This document shows positions 1-10,727 of a stretch of 64,000 bases of DNA, one piece after another. The notes under the pieces are model-generated. The model worked only from the letters and a program-made list of their open reading frames with translations. It was not told the DNA's origin and did not search any database. Origin of the DNA: Zygosaccharomyces rouxii (lineage: Eukaryota > Ascomycota > Saccharomycetes > Saccharomycetales > Saccharomycetaceae). The stretch covers positions 930,001 through 994,000 of the forward strand of contig NC_012996.1 of NCBI RefSeq assembly GCF_000026365.1, written 5' to 3'. Both the position numbers and the translations under genes were made by a program. Within the stretch, counting starts at the first letter, position 1, and the number at the start of each line of letters is the position of its first letter.

Positions 1-1763
<1,763 letters not shown>

Positions 1764-1917
1764 GCTCCAAAAGCGGATGAGAATTATCAGTTTATAATTT
1801 TTTATAGTTTATGATTAAGTAACGGTTTAAAGCGTGTTTTCTATTTTATTTTATTTTGTTGTGTTTCCTTGTATTTTATTTGATGTTATTTGATTTTACT
1901 TTAGTTTAGTTTATTCA

Positions 1918-4203
1918 TTAAAAGTTACAGTATTTAAATGGACGTACTGGTTCCGTTTCCTTGTACCTCACACAATTGAGCAATGCGTCCTTGTAGCCAA
2001 TGTCCTTGTACTGTTCGTAAATTAGCGATAAGTACCACCAAATCTCTGGAGAATGATCTGCCTCTATGGAATGAGCAATTGCGGATTCTAACAGAAGTTT
2101 TAGACGTGCAATATTGGCAGATCTATCGGCCTCACTGACGAAAACGGATTCTGGTTGGCAGTCTTGTTTTTGGTCGAGCGAGTCAGGTGTAAGTGGTCTC
2201 AATTTATAGTAATCGCAGATTTCAGTATCACCTTCTGGGTAAACTACCTGTGCCAACCCCACTAGAGCGGAAACGTTATAGGGATCTGCTAATAACACGG
2301 TATTGAATTCTTTTGATGCTCTTTTGCACTGACCTCTCGCCAGGCACAAATAACCTTTAGCTATATTACAATTCAAATTTTTGAATTCCTTGGAGACACC
2401 AATTGATTCATTGATAGCATCTGCAGCATCGGTGTAGTTCTCGGGAACTCTCATATATAGCCCAGAGGCAAAGAGCCATACTATCTGTAAGAGGTATTCT
2501 TTGGTCTGGTTGTAACCATTGCCAATTCTATCGAATCTTTTATCATCTGCGGGGAAAAGTAAGGAGAAAAGTTCGAATAACTCTGGTAACATCTCTAAGG
2601 CATCCATGATACCAAAGATATCTTCGACGATTTTTAATTGGGTCATCTTAAGATGCACAAATTGCCATCTATCTGTAACGGCTAATCTACCTTCTTCGAA
2701 GCCTTCTTGCATAGCTTGTAACACCGAACATACGATCTTGAAAGAAACCTCTTTATCTTCATTAATTGATTTGCATAGTGCCAATAGGTGCCAGGCACTG
2801 TAGCACTCTGGGTTTTCTTCTAATAGTACTGTTTCTAAAATTTTGATAGCCGGTTCAATGAGGCCCTTTTGTGCTAAAAGATAGCAGTATTGGAAATTCA
2901 ACTGGTACAATTTCAAAGGATCTGTAGCTACGCTTAGTGCATTCGTCAAATATGCAGTTAGGCTGTTGTCGTTTAAAAGGGTCAAAGAATTTTTATCAAT
3001 TGTGAAAAGCATTTCCCATGCGTTTGTCAACCTTTTGGAAACGGTACGTGGTAAAATCAATTCATCACGGTTTTCTAACCAATTCAGAGAATCTTGTCCA
3101 CTCATTAGGGGGAATCCGTTCTGTTTATGCATTAATCGTAGCAAGTCTAGCAGTTTGTTCACTGAATCTTGGAAATTGAACACATTTTCCACATCGTGAG
3201 ATGAATCTTGAGCTATTTTTAAAATGTAAGCGTAGGAATCAATCAATGAAACTAGATCATCATGTTTGTTCCCATGTAAAACGTATTCCCTTTGAGTGTA
3301 TTTCACAAAATTGACGAAATTTAAAATGGATTCTTTAGTATCCACTGGAGACGTGATTGAATTCCTGCCAAAATAGATAAATGCAGACTTAGCCACGGCT
3401 ACACTTTGGAAAGTCTTTTCCATCGATTCGATGATATACTTTTTCCAATCTGGCGATAATTTGGTAGCCTTTTTAAAATAATAATGTAAAAACATGTGGA
3501 AATCCTCCAACGCTTTATTATTATTAGCCTCTGCCTGTGGAAAATGCGATTCATTTACTAACTGTGCTAAAATGTTTAGGAATTTGGTATCTTCGTATTC
3601 TCCCAAATGTAATGATGCCAAACAAGTCAATGGACTACTTGAAGGGAATGTAGCTAAAATGCGTCCTGCAACCTCCTTGTCTCTTGAGATGTGGTTGAAA
3701 ATCATACTCAAATAGTGTAATGTTAATCCTTGTGAATCGTTGGGTACGCTATCAATAATCCTAAACAATTCTTCTCCATATAATAAAGTGTCATCCTTAC
3801 AGAGTCCCCTATAGTACAAATTTTCCAGATTTAAGAATTGTGCAAATGGTAAATCTCTGAGTTCGATGACTTTAGATTTGGAGAAATAAATATTGGCATC
3901 GTTAGGTCTCTCCATGTGGTAGTGCAACACACCTTCACAGTTGTAAAGAATTTTGTTTAAGAGATTTCTAATATTAATATCCTGATTGCCAGGTTCTACC
4001 TTAAAATTCCCCAATAGTTTCTTGCAATCATCACTCAATACTTTGGCTACTGTAGGGTCAAGTCCTATGCCAAACAGATGGTCGTGGATTCTTGATTGTA
4101 GAGTTAAAGCAGTATCAAGAGAATGGATACCACTGTGGAAGTTACCAGATCCAACTAAACGAGATCTCAGCGACTCAACGACGGGGTCCTCGACGGATGA
4201 CAT
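1918..4203 (-). CDS. YPP1: Ypp1-like TPR protein (PI4-kinase Stt4 plasma-membrane scaffold)
   Basis: A 761-residue helical-repeat protein that resembles yeast Ypp1 (about 817 residues). In S. cerevisiae Ypp1, with Efr3, anchors the PI 4-kinase Stt4 at plasma-membrane patches; animal TTC7 is the counterpart. TPR-like units can be seen, for example around residues 440-500 (QKGLIEPAIKILETVLLEE) and 635-670 (CLARGQCKRASKEFNTVLL), plus a final repeat ending in WWYLSLIYEQYKD. The start is the ATG at 4203; two codons upstream there is only an in-frame TTG. It lies next to TMA22 and FYV8, matching its S. cerevisiae neighbourhood (YGR198W close to FYV8). The family call rests on overall similarity and synteny. 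Confidence 0.82.
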   Translation of the reverse strand: MSSVEDPVVESLRSRLVGSGNFHSGIHSLDTALTLQSRIHDHLFGIGLDPTVAKVLSDDCKKLLGNFKVEPGNQDINIRNLLNKILYNCEGVLHYHMERPNDANIYFSKSKVIELRDLPFAQFLNLENLYYRGLCKDDTLLYGEELFRIIDSVPNDSQGLTLHYLSMIFNHISRDKEVAGRILATFPSSSPLTCLASLHLGEYEDTKFLNILAQLVNESHFPQAEANNNKALEDFHMFLHYYFKKATKLSPDWKKYIIESMEKTFQSVAVAKSAFIYFGRNSITSPVDTKESILNFVNFVKYTQREYVLHGNKHDDLVSLIDSYAYILKIAQDSSHDVENVFNFQDSVNKLLDLLRLMHKQNGFPLMSGQDSLNWLENRDELILPRTVSKRLTNAWEMLFTIDKNSLTLLNDNSLTAYLTNALSVATDPLKLYQLNFQYCYLLAQKGLIEPAIKILETVLLEENPECYSAWHLLALCKSINEDKEVSFKIVCSVLQAMQEGFEEGRLAVTDRWQFVHLKMTQLKIVEDIFGIMDALEMLPELFELFSLLFPADDKRFDRIGNGYNQTKEYLLQIVWLFASGLYMRVPENYTDAADAINESIGVSKEFKNLNCNIAKGYLCLARGQCKRASKEFNTVLLADPYNVSALVGLAQVVYPEGDTEICDYYKLRPLTPDSLDQKQDCQPESVFVSEADRSANIARLKLLLESAIAHSIEADHSPEIWWYLSLIYEQYKDIGYKDALLNCVRYKETEPVRPFKYCNF

Positions 4204-4446
4204 AGCCAATGGGGTGGATCTATGTACTGGTAAAGGTGGAACGTATTTATTACTCGAGCTTTTGTATATATGTTTAGGTTAAAGGCTCGAGGATTGCAAA
4301 AAGTTCCAATCGCTTTAAACGTCTACATACAAATGAAGCGATGAGCTACTGATAAAGAATCTAATTGATGCCTCTAGGGTCTCAATCGATTTTGAAATGG
4401 TTTTATTAGTTCATTAGATGAATTATACAATCAATTAATCACCAAT

Positions 4447-5031
4447 TTAGGCACCTTCAGGTTTCTTCTTCTTCTTAGCAGCTCCATCGACGACTTCCAC
4501 TTTAACATCCTTCAGTCCCTTTTCGGCTAAGATGGAATGTAGATAATTCTCAACTTCCCCCATAACATCACCTTGAATCACAATTTCTTCTTTCTTTTCA
4601 GCATTTTTAGAGACTGAACATCCAGTTGCGAATTTCGATGCAAATGTCTTGGCTAATTTCTTCATATCAATCTCAAACACTTCTAATCCGGAAATAGCTA
4701 CGACGGACTTACGCTTAGTTCTAGCTTCACGCTTAATAATAATCTTAGATGAAAGTTTCTTAGCCAATTCCCTTTGTTCTCTGTTCTCTTCCTTTGCTTG
4801 CATCTTCAACAGGTCCTTCTCCAATTTTTCCTCACGTTTCTCACCGATACTCGATTCTGCTAGTTTACCAGTAACACCTTCCACTTCAGCATCTTCACCA
4901 GAGTACAGTTTCTCAAACAGCTCTGCATGGTTCTCTTGTAGCCAAATTTTACAACGTTTTAGCTTACCACTAAATTCACAATATTCTGGTGGGAAACTGC
5001 ACACACCACAGTAAACGACTTCTCTCAACAT
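4447..5031 (-). CDS. TMA22: Tma22, DENR-type ribosome recycling factor
   Basis: A 194-residue homologue of DENR. With Tma20 (MCT-1) it releases deacylated tRNA and recycles 40S subunits after termination. The N-terminal cysteine cluster YCGVCSFPPEYCEF (residues 7-20) is typical. It is followed by a charged linker (about 60-100) and a C-terminal SUI1-like fold (about 100-185) starting near SSKIIIKREART and containing FASKFATGCSV. The tail is lysine-rich (AAKKKKKPEGA). Length is close to S. cerevisiae Tma22 (198). It shares a 406-base upstream region with the divergent FYV8. In S. cerevisiae this gene is on chromosome X while its neighbours here are on VII. Confidence 0.95.
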   Translation of the reverse strand: MLREVVYCGVCSFPPEYCEFSGKLKRCKIWLQENHAELFEKLYSGEDAEVEGVTGKLAESSIGEKREEKLEKDLLKMQAKEENREQRELAKKLSSKIIIKREARTKRKSVVAISGLEVFEIDMKKLAKTFASKFATGCSVSKNAEKKEEIVIQGDVMGEVENYLHSILAEKGLKDVKVEVVDGAAKKKKKPEGA

Positions 5032-5437
5032 GGCGAAATCAGTACTTCTCTTAGTTCCTTTCGTCGATTAGATGTTCATCGTTAAGTTAAGTAGTCAATT
5101 TTTCGGTGTTCGCTCATCTCAATGCTAACAAGAACCATTGCAAAGAGGTGCAATCAAGGTAAACTGGAGTGACTAGAGTCGATTGGTGAGCTTCTAATTG
5201 GCTAACGATCGACGGTGAAGTCTTGAAACAGATTATTTGGATTCTTTCATTGTAATTAGCTGTGATTTCTTGTATGGTCATGTTTCACGGGCATTCTTGT
5301 TTTAAAGTTGACCCACGGCAGGGCATCAACTCAATGGATCAGCAGTTCATCACTTGTAACAAAGGCTACTACAAGGTTAGCATAGGTTAGAGATTTCTGT
5401 AGTTCTGATCTCATCAGTTTAGTTTCTCAAAACTAGT
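5032..5437. promoter_or_regulatory. Divergent TMA22 / FYV8 promoter region
   Basis: A 406-base intergenic region between two divergently transcribed genes. I see no ORF, RNA gene or clear TATA element that I would assign to either gene. The sequence is of mixed composition. Confidence 0.4.
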
Positions 5438-7981
5438 ATGGCTGATCAAGTTGGTAGAAAGAAAAGCTACAGATGGGTGAGTGCATCGCAGGCCTCGTAC
5501 GATGGATCTGAATGGGATAGCGATGACGATGATATTATATATGGTGATAAAAAGGGTACATCTGAGAACCACTTGAAAAGAGATGATACGATTTCAAACT
5601 TACCAGCATTGCCAAAATTGAACTACGAAGATTATGAAGATAATAACACTATTAAAGAAGAGGGTTCCGAAAAGGGTGATAATGAACATGACCATTCTCT
5701 AGAGGAGGAACCTGCAGTCGTCAGAGAATCGGCTGGATCACGTAGAGATTCTAGAGTAGAGTCTTTTGCGGGAGATGACCTCTTAGAGAATTACTTCGGG
5801 AACACTGTTGCTAGTCAGGCGGAACGTAATAGTAACGATAAACATCATAATGGGTTAATAGATAGGAAAAAACCAGAACCTTTACCACTTGAGGAACATG
5901 GAGAAGATATGAAGGAAGATGGAGCAGTACCGAAATTGGAATTCAATTCTTCGAGAGAGAGTTTAAGGAGTCCATTGCCCCAGAAAACACCTGTAAATGA
6001 AGATTTGGATAATCTAATGGCACAGATCTCTAAAGAAATGGAACAACAGAAAAAGCGTTATACTAGAGAAGGTGATGATTTGAATGCAAGCCCAAAAGAT
6101 AGTAGTGGCGACGATGATGATGAAGAGGAAGAGCTTGGTGTCTCTAAAAATGGGTACTTTTCCAATCTGGTACAATCTGATAAAGAGGATGAACATTTGA
6201 TGGATAAAGAGTCTCCAAGAAGTTATCAGCGTGATTCAGCACTTGGGGAGTATAGTCCAGACAACCATTTGGAAAGAAGTGTGTTAGCATCAAGTTTATC
6301 ATATTCTCATAGTTCAAGAGAAACTGGGCGCGAACCCATTGAGAATTATGAAGAAGATAGAGTTAAGGACACTCCTTCATCTAAATCCTCTGTGGAACCT
6401 CCAGAACGTTCAGCACTACGCTCACCACTGCGTTCACCTCCACATTCACCTCCACATTCACCTTCACATTCACCTCCACATTCACCTCCACGTTCACCTC
6501 CACGTTCACCTCCACGTTCACCTCCACGTTCACCTCCACGTTCACCTCCTAAATCTTCTTCGAGATCTCCGGTTAGATCTCCGGCCAGTATGAGCTCCTC
6601 CTTGGAGGATAGTGAAGATGACGCTCTATCATTTACGGAATCTCTCAATTATCATGGTTCAGCGAATGGGGATGATGGTGAGGATAATGATAGTGATAAT
6701 GTTAATGACAATAATTATAATGAGGATGAGGACGAGGACGAAGAATCTGATGATGAGGGCATAATGCGTGTACACAAGTCTGGTTATTTTGGTAAAATGG
6801 TAAGTGAGGATGATGATGCTGAAACTATACGTAGAGGAAATGACAGTGATAATGAAAAGGAAGAAAGGGTTTCCACTGAAAGAGGGGATCAAAATGGTTT
6901 ACTACATGAGGATAATAATAAGGGTGAGATGCAAAACCAACAAGGGTTTACAGAAGGTGCTGAAGATGATCTAAGTGATGCAGGGGAATCGGTGGAGGCT
7001 GGTGAAGGTAAAAGATCTATTTCCGGTCAAAAATCAGTTAATTTAGGTGGGTGGAGACCAGATATAGGTGGAGCAAGATCAGGTTTCTTACAGGAGACTG
7101 CTAGGAAGGCTCCACCTGGTTACGTGTACGATGAAAATGGAGAATTGGTCAATTTAACGCCATCAAGTATGAAATCAAGGGCAGTATCTACATATTCAGA
7201 AATGGAAAGTGCCTGGAACCCATTCCCTTCTGGTGATGATGATGATGATGACTTACAAACTGTGGGGGATACCAAGACAATTTACGATAATCAAACCATT
7301 TATAACGTCCCAGGGTTAATCACTAATAATCAAAATTTACCACCACTACCGAACTTAGATAATGAAACCCATTTGGTTAATGAACCTACTGGTAGTAATA
7401 GTTCAGATCCTAGGTCTCTAACGGTAGACTCATCTCTTGCTACAGTATCAGAAATTGATAGTGAAAGAGATAAGGGACCCTTAAAAAGTCATTTCCATGA
7501 AGTTCTCAATACAAGTGCACCAGACCTAAATGGAGAACCGATGAAGGGAAAGAGAACTGGAGAGTCTTCAGGGGCTGAAACTCCGACTCAAAAGACTCCA
7601 ATAATAAGTGGATCCACTACTGTACCTTTGCTTGATTTAAACAAAGTGATCAGCAGTAAAAGTTCACATGCACACAAGATTCAAGAATTACAGCATTATT
7701 ACGATCAATTGGTAGAGCATGATACGGGGATTCATGCGTGGATTGAAGCATCTCTAACATCATCTACCAAACCCGAGAAAGGTTATTTGTTTGAACAATA
7801 CAAGGTCAATAAGCACGTTAAAGACGCTTATGCTAATGCGGATGAACTTAGTAAAAAGCATACTGTCACCAATACTGTGGCTAGTGTTAATCAAAACGTT
7901 AGTCAGTTAAAGAAGAAAGTATTTTTGCATCCTATGAAGAGTAGGGGATTATTTTCTTCTATTGGAAAAAAGAAGGTTTGA
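5438..7981 (+). CDS. FYV8: Fyv8-like acidic low-complexity protein
   Basis: An 847-residue, mostly disordered, very acidic protein, comparable in length to S. cerevisiae Fyv8. Fyv8 has no defined biochemical role; its deletion was scored for altered K1 killer-toxin sensitivity. The N-terminus reads RKKSYRWVSASQASYDGSEWDSDDDD. A Ser-Pro-Pro-His/Arg tandem repeat occupies about residues 328-371. Two related segments with K-x-GYF (near 237 and 446) flank it. A block with GGWRPDIGG and APPGYVYDENGELVNL (about 532-572) and a folded-looking C-terminus (HAWIEASLTSS, about 767-777) appear to be the conserved parts. Synteny with SKI6 and YPP1 supports the name. Confidence 0.85.
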   Translation: MADQVGRKKSYRWVSASQASYDGSEWDSDDDDIIYGDKKGTSENHLKRDDTISNLPALPKLNYEDYEDNNTIKEEGSEKGDNEHDHSLEEEPAVVRESAGSRRDSRVESFAGDDLLENYFGNTVASQAERNSNDKHHNGLIDRKKPEPLPLEEHGEDMKEDGAVPKLEFNSSRESLRSPLPQKTPVNEDLDNLMAQISKEMEQQKKRYTREGDDLNASPKDSSGDDDDEEEELGVSKNGYFSNLVQSDKEDEHLMDKESPRSYQRDSALGEYSPDNHLERSVLASSLSYSHSSRETGREPIENYEEDRVKDTPSSKSSVEPPERSALRSPLRSPPHSPPHSPSHSPPHSPPRSPPRSPPRSPPRSPPRSPPKSSSRSPVRSPASMSSSLEDSEDDALSFTESLNYHGSANGDDGEDNDSDNVNDNNYNEDEDEDEESDDEGIMRVHKSGYFGKMVSEDDDAETIRRGNDSDNEKEERVSTERGDQNGLLHEDNNKGEMQNQQGFTEGAEDDLSDAGESVEAGEGKRSISGQKSVNLGGWRPDIGGARSGFLQETARKAPPGYVYDENGELVNLTPSSMKSRAVSTYSEMESAWNPFPSGDDDDDDLQTVGDTKTIYDNQTIYNVPGLITNNQNLPPLPNLDNETHLVNEPTGSNSSDPRSLTVDSSLATVSEIDSERDKGPLKSHFHEVLNTSAPDLNGEPMKGKRTGESSGAETPTQKTPIISGSTTVPLLDLNKVISSKSSHAHKIQELQHYYDQLVEHDTGIHAWIEASLTSSTKPEKGYLFEQYKVNKHVKDAYANADELSKKHTVTNTVASVNQNVSQLKKKVFLHPMKSRGLFSSIGKKKV
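6419..6550 (+). repeat. 12-bp tandem repeat inside FYV8 (SPP[HR] units)
   Basis: Eleven head-to-tail 12-base units of the form cRttcacctcca, the first and fourth slightly diverged. Each unit encodes Arg/His-Ser-Pro-Pro. The last five copies use CGT (Arg); the preceding four use CAT (His), which suggests block-wise expansion. Because the unit is a multiple of three, copy-number change preserves the reading frame, and the repeat is open in other frames too, creating shadow ORFs on both strands. Confidence 0.95.
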
Positions 7982-8075
7982 AGTTTTCCTGGAACTATGT
8001 TATGTTTTATTTTGTTTTTCTTTTACGTATAATGAAATACTAGTTTAAATTCATATATTATTATAATAGCTTCTA

Positions 8076-8813
8076 TTAATTCGTCGAATTTGCTACCCTC
8101 TTTTCTGCTCTTTTCCTTAATTCACTGTCCATTAGCTCTCTTACTCTGTGAGCACCCGCTATTCCTATAGCCAACACACTTTCTAATCTATCTAACGGTA
8201 TCTTGTCCTCCACCAGTAGTAAAGAAAGCTTTTCAGTTTTACCGACAACTCCCAGCGTAACACTACTCATTACGTTTTCTTCCAAGGAATTTACTTCTAA
8301 TAATGGAGTAGTATCGTAAAGTCCAACTGAGACACCGCTGATATAGTCAAACATAGCAATACCAGCGTCTATCAAAGCTAGTGTGATACCGTTGATCAAA
8401 GTCCCAACTAATCCACCATCTTGTTGTAAAACGTGAATTTCAATATCTATCAGTGTTCTAGGATAAATGTGTAACATGACGTTCTTGTTGAAAGTACGTG
8501 TCAATGCAGTTTGGATCTCTAGCACTCGCCTTTCATTCTTATGACTGGTCTTGCTTCTTTCTGTTTTTGAGAATTTGGTTATATTAACCGATACTTTTAG
8601 AAGTGCCTTCGTAGGATCCATTTGTGAACGTAAGCTGGGCTCTTTTGGTCCTTTTACCAGTGTAATAATCTTATTGTTTCCCTGTTCTAAATAAGATGAT
8701 CCATCAGCTGCATGAGAATGCGTATTTATGGAACAATCAAATCGACGTAACTCATTCCAACGACGACCGTCAACTCTTAGACCTTCTGGAGAATATATTT
8801 CAAACCTCGACAT
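8076..8813 (-). CDS. SKI6: Exosome core subunit Ski6/Rrp41
   Basis: A 245-residue RNase PH-fold subunit of the exosome ring (S. cerevisiae Ski6, about 246). It takes part in 3' processing and decay of RNA in nucleus and cytoplasm. Family signatures are the N-terminal PEGLRVDGRRWNELRRFDC (residues 9-27), the SSYLEQGNNKII strand and the later segment LQQDGGLVGTLINGITLALIDAG (about 129-151). Eukaryotic Rrp41 is catalytically inactive although the fold is kept. It is convergent with FYV8 and keeps its S. cerevisiae neighbour. Confidence 0.96.
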   Translation of the reverse strand: MSRFEIYSPEGLRVDGRRWNELRRFDCSINTHSHAADGSSYLEQGNNKIITLVKGPKEPSLRSQMDPTKALLKVSVNITKFSKTERSKTSHKNERRVLEIQTALTRTFNKNVMLHIYPRTLIDIEIHVLQQDGGLVGTLINGITLALIDAGIAMFDYISGVSVGLYDTTPLLEVNSLEENVMSSVTLGVVGKTEKLSLLLVEDKIPLDRLESVLAIGIAGAHRVRELMDSELRKRAEKRVANSTN

Positions 8814-8958
8814 CCTGGAAACGACTTTATTATTGCCTGCTTTTACGCTTTGGTTTTGTTCGATGAAATGTGCTAAATATTTGTTGAAAAATTTTGAGGG
8901 TTAAAGTTAATGGAACTTTGACCAAAATTAAAGGTATATACATACAAAAGTCAAGAAA

Positions 8959-10149
8959 TTAAAGTTCCTTTTTAACTCTATCAATTTTTGGCTGTTGTGA
9001 ATTCTTGATATCTTCAATAAATTGACCCAAGAGCCAAACGTTCCCCAAGAAGAATGCTGCGCTGGCGGCAAGTAAGTCTGGGAAGAAAACGTCTTGTCCT
9101 AAGAATTCGAGTCTGTAGCCTTGTAATAACCATAGACCTTGTGTAATTCCCCAAACTGCTAGCATTATAACACCCTTGAGTGGGGAAATGTTTGATCTTG
9201 AGATGTAAAGAGGTAAAAAGATCAGGTACCAGATAAAATACTGAGAAGTGCATACTTTGTTAAATGTAACAAATGCAAATGTCTGGACGAATAATACACA
9301 TGGTAAATTTTCAAAAGATGGATTCCACCATTGTAAAATCGAAATGCTGGCTGTTACGATCAATTGAGGGACGAATGCAATTTTAGACAACGCAGATTTC
9401 TCTGGTCTTGCTGAATCGAAGTATAGTAATAAATTCCAAATGGAAAAATTATGCCTATGATCGGTTCTGTAAAGGTGGTATAAGTACGCATTTTCCAGAA
9501 ATTCCTGGCCATAAATTTGGTACATCCAAATCGAACAACCCGCTAGTCCAATTAATGCGGCAGCACCCAATAGCACTAATTTGTAAAACCATCTGTGACC
9601 TTTATAGCGATTGTAAGTGTAGATAGAGATGGGTAAACTGTAAATTACGGGATAGATCTTGAAATGAATTGAAATTCCATACATTAAACCTGCAAGTACC
9701 AATTGACCGTTTTGTAACCAATACAAGGTTAGCATTACCATAAAACCTAGAATACTTTCAGCATTACCTCTGGTACTGATGGTTATAACCATCGGGTTCA
9801 AAAGCCACAGGCTAGCTAACCAATTGGCCTTAGAACTTCCAGCTAATTGTCTCATAATTATCACACCAGTGATCAGATCAAATATAACAAACAAAAGCTT
9901 ACCATAATGAATCCATGCTAAATAGTGATTAGGTACTAGTAACCAGCTTAACAGTGGGGTATACCGATAGGTATCCCTCATAAAAGGCGAACCATGTTTA
10001 AACACATAGCCAGCAGCATCGTGGAACACATAGTAATCGATATCGGTATATTTCACTTGCATATGAGCATCTTGGTATATACCGAAGGTGAAAAATCCTA
10101 TACGAAGTAGTAACGAACTTACAAGCAACCACACACCTCCAGAAACCAT
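8959..10149 (-). CDS. GPI14: GPI mannosyltransferase I, Gpi14 (PIG-M)
   Basis: A 396-residue ER multispanning protein that adds the first alpha-1,4 mannose, from dolichol-phosphate-mannose, to the GPI anchor precursor. Size matches S. cerevisiae Gpi14 (about 403). The acidic D-x-D motif of the first luminal loop is visible as KYTDIDYYVFHDAA (about residues 33-46) right after the first membrane segment. HGSPFMRDTYRYTPLL and STRGNAES follow, both typical of PIG-M. Around ten hydrophobic segments can be traced. The short C-terminus is basic (KIDRVKKEL). It is divergent from the PEX39-like gene across about 135 bases. Confidence 0.93.
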   Translation of the reverse strand: MVSGGVWLLVSSLLLRIGFFTFGIYQDAHMQVKYTDIDYYVFHDAAGYVFKHGSPFMRDTYRYTPLLSWLLVPNHYLAWIHYGKLLFVIFDLITGVIIMRQLAGSSKANWLASLWLLNPMVITISTRGNAESILGFMVMLTLYWLQNGQLVLAGLMYGISIHFKIYPVIYSLPISIYTYNRYKGHRWFYKLVLLGAAALIGLAGCSIWMYQIYGQEFLENAYLYHLYRTDHRHNFSIWNLLLYFDSARPEKSALSKIAFVPQLIVTASISILQWWNPSFENLPCVLFVQTFAFVTFNKVCTSQYFIWYLIFLPLYISRSNISPLKGVIMLAVWGITQGLWLLQGYRLEFLGQDVFFPDLLAASAAFFLGNVWLLGQFIEDIKNSQQPKIDRVKKEL

Positions 10150-10284
10150 TTTCAGGATTCCTTCTTAGTAACCTGTCTTGTGTACATGTAGTAATACCCC
10201 GGATGAATATTAAGCGAAACTTCACATTAATCCATTGTTGATTGATATCTGTGATAAGATTTAACGGTAGAAGTGGGTTTCATA

Positions 10285-10620
10285 ATGGCTGAAGGTCTCT
10301 GCTATGAAGAACTAATAGATCATATAATTGCCAATAAACCGATTCCAAACGTTGTACAAGTTCCTGAAGTAACGTACGATGAGTCTGAAAGGACTCATTC
10401 AGAGTTGAAGCCAAGGCCTAAGCCATGGGAAATGCAGGAGAAGGTAGAGGAAGCACCGCTAGTAAATGAACCATTACAGGATCCATCACAACTGCCCTCT
10501 AATATACGGCTGTCCGAAGAACTACGAGCTTTAACACGATCTCAAAGCATAGAGAGCCTTTCTAATTACTACGCTAGGGAGGCAGAGCTGGACGCTGCTT
10601 TGGAAAATGATAATCGATGA
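10285..10620 (+). CDS. PEX39: Pex39-like small peroxisomal import factor (YJR012C-like)
   Basis: A 111-residue soluble protein read from the ATG at 10285; the longer frame begins at a GTG. It contains the motif KPWEM near residue 48, preceded by a conserved-looking segment EELIDHIIANKPIPNV (about 9-24). As I recall, S. cerevisiae Yjr012c and human C6ORF226 were recently named Pex39. They assist Pex7-dependent import of PTS2 cargo, and a K/R-PWE motif is shared with Pex13/Pex14-binding or Pex7-related partners. Position between GPI14 (YJR013W) and a YJR011C-like gene supports orthology. The gene name is from motif plus synteny only. Confidence 0.72.
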   Translation: MAEGLCYEELIDHIIANKPIPNVVQVPEVTYDESERTHSELKPRPKPWEMQEKVEEAPLVNEPLQDPSQLPSNIRLSEELRALTRSQSIESLSNYYAREAELDAALENDNR

Positions 10621-10727
10621 AACTTTTAATGCATTTCTATCTAAGCGTCTATGTATATGTATTATGATTCATATTTTAGCTACAATTCCCTACCAACGAT
10701 TCTTTGTCAATTAACGATTTGCCTAGC

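Noticed and set aside
6346..6648. Reverse and +2-frame ORFs over the FYV8 repeat (Gly-Glu-Arg and His-Leu repeats)
   Set aside because: The 12-base unit lacks stops in several frames, so these are repeat artefacts.
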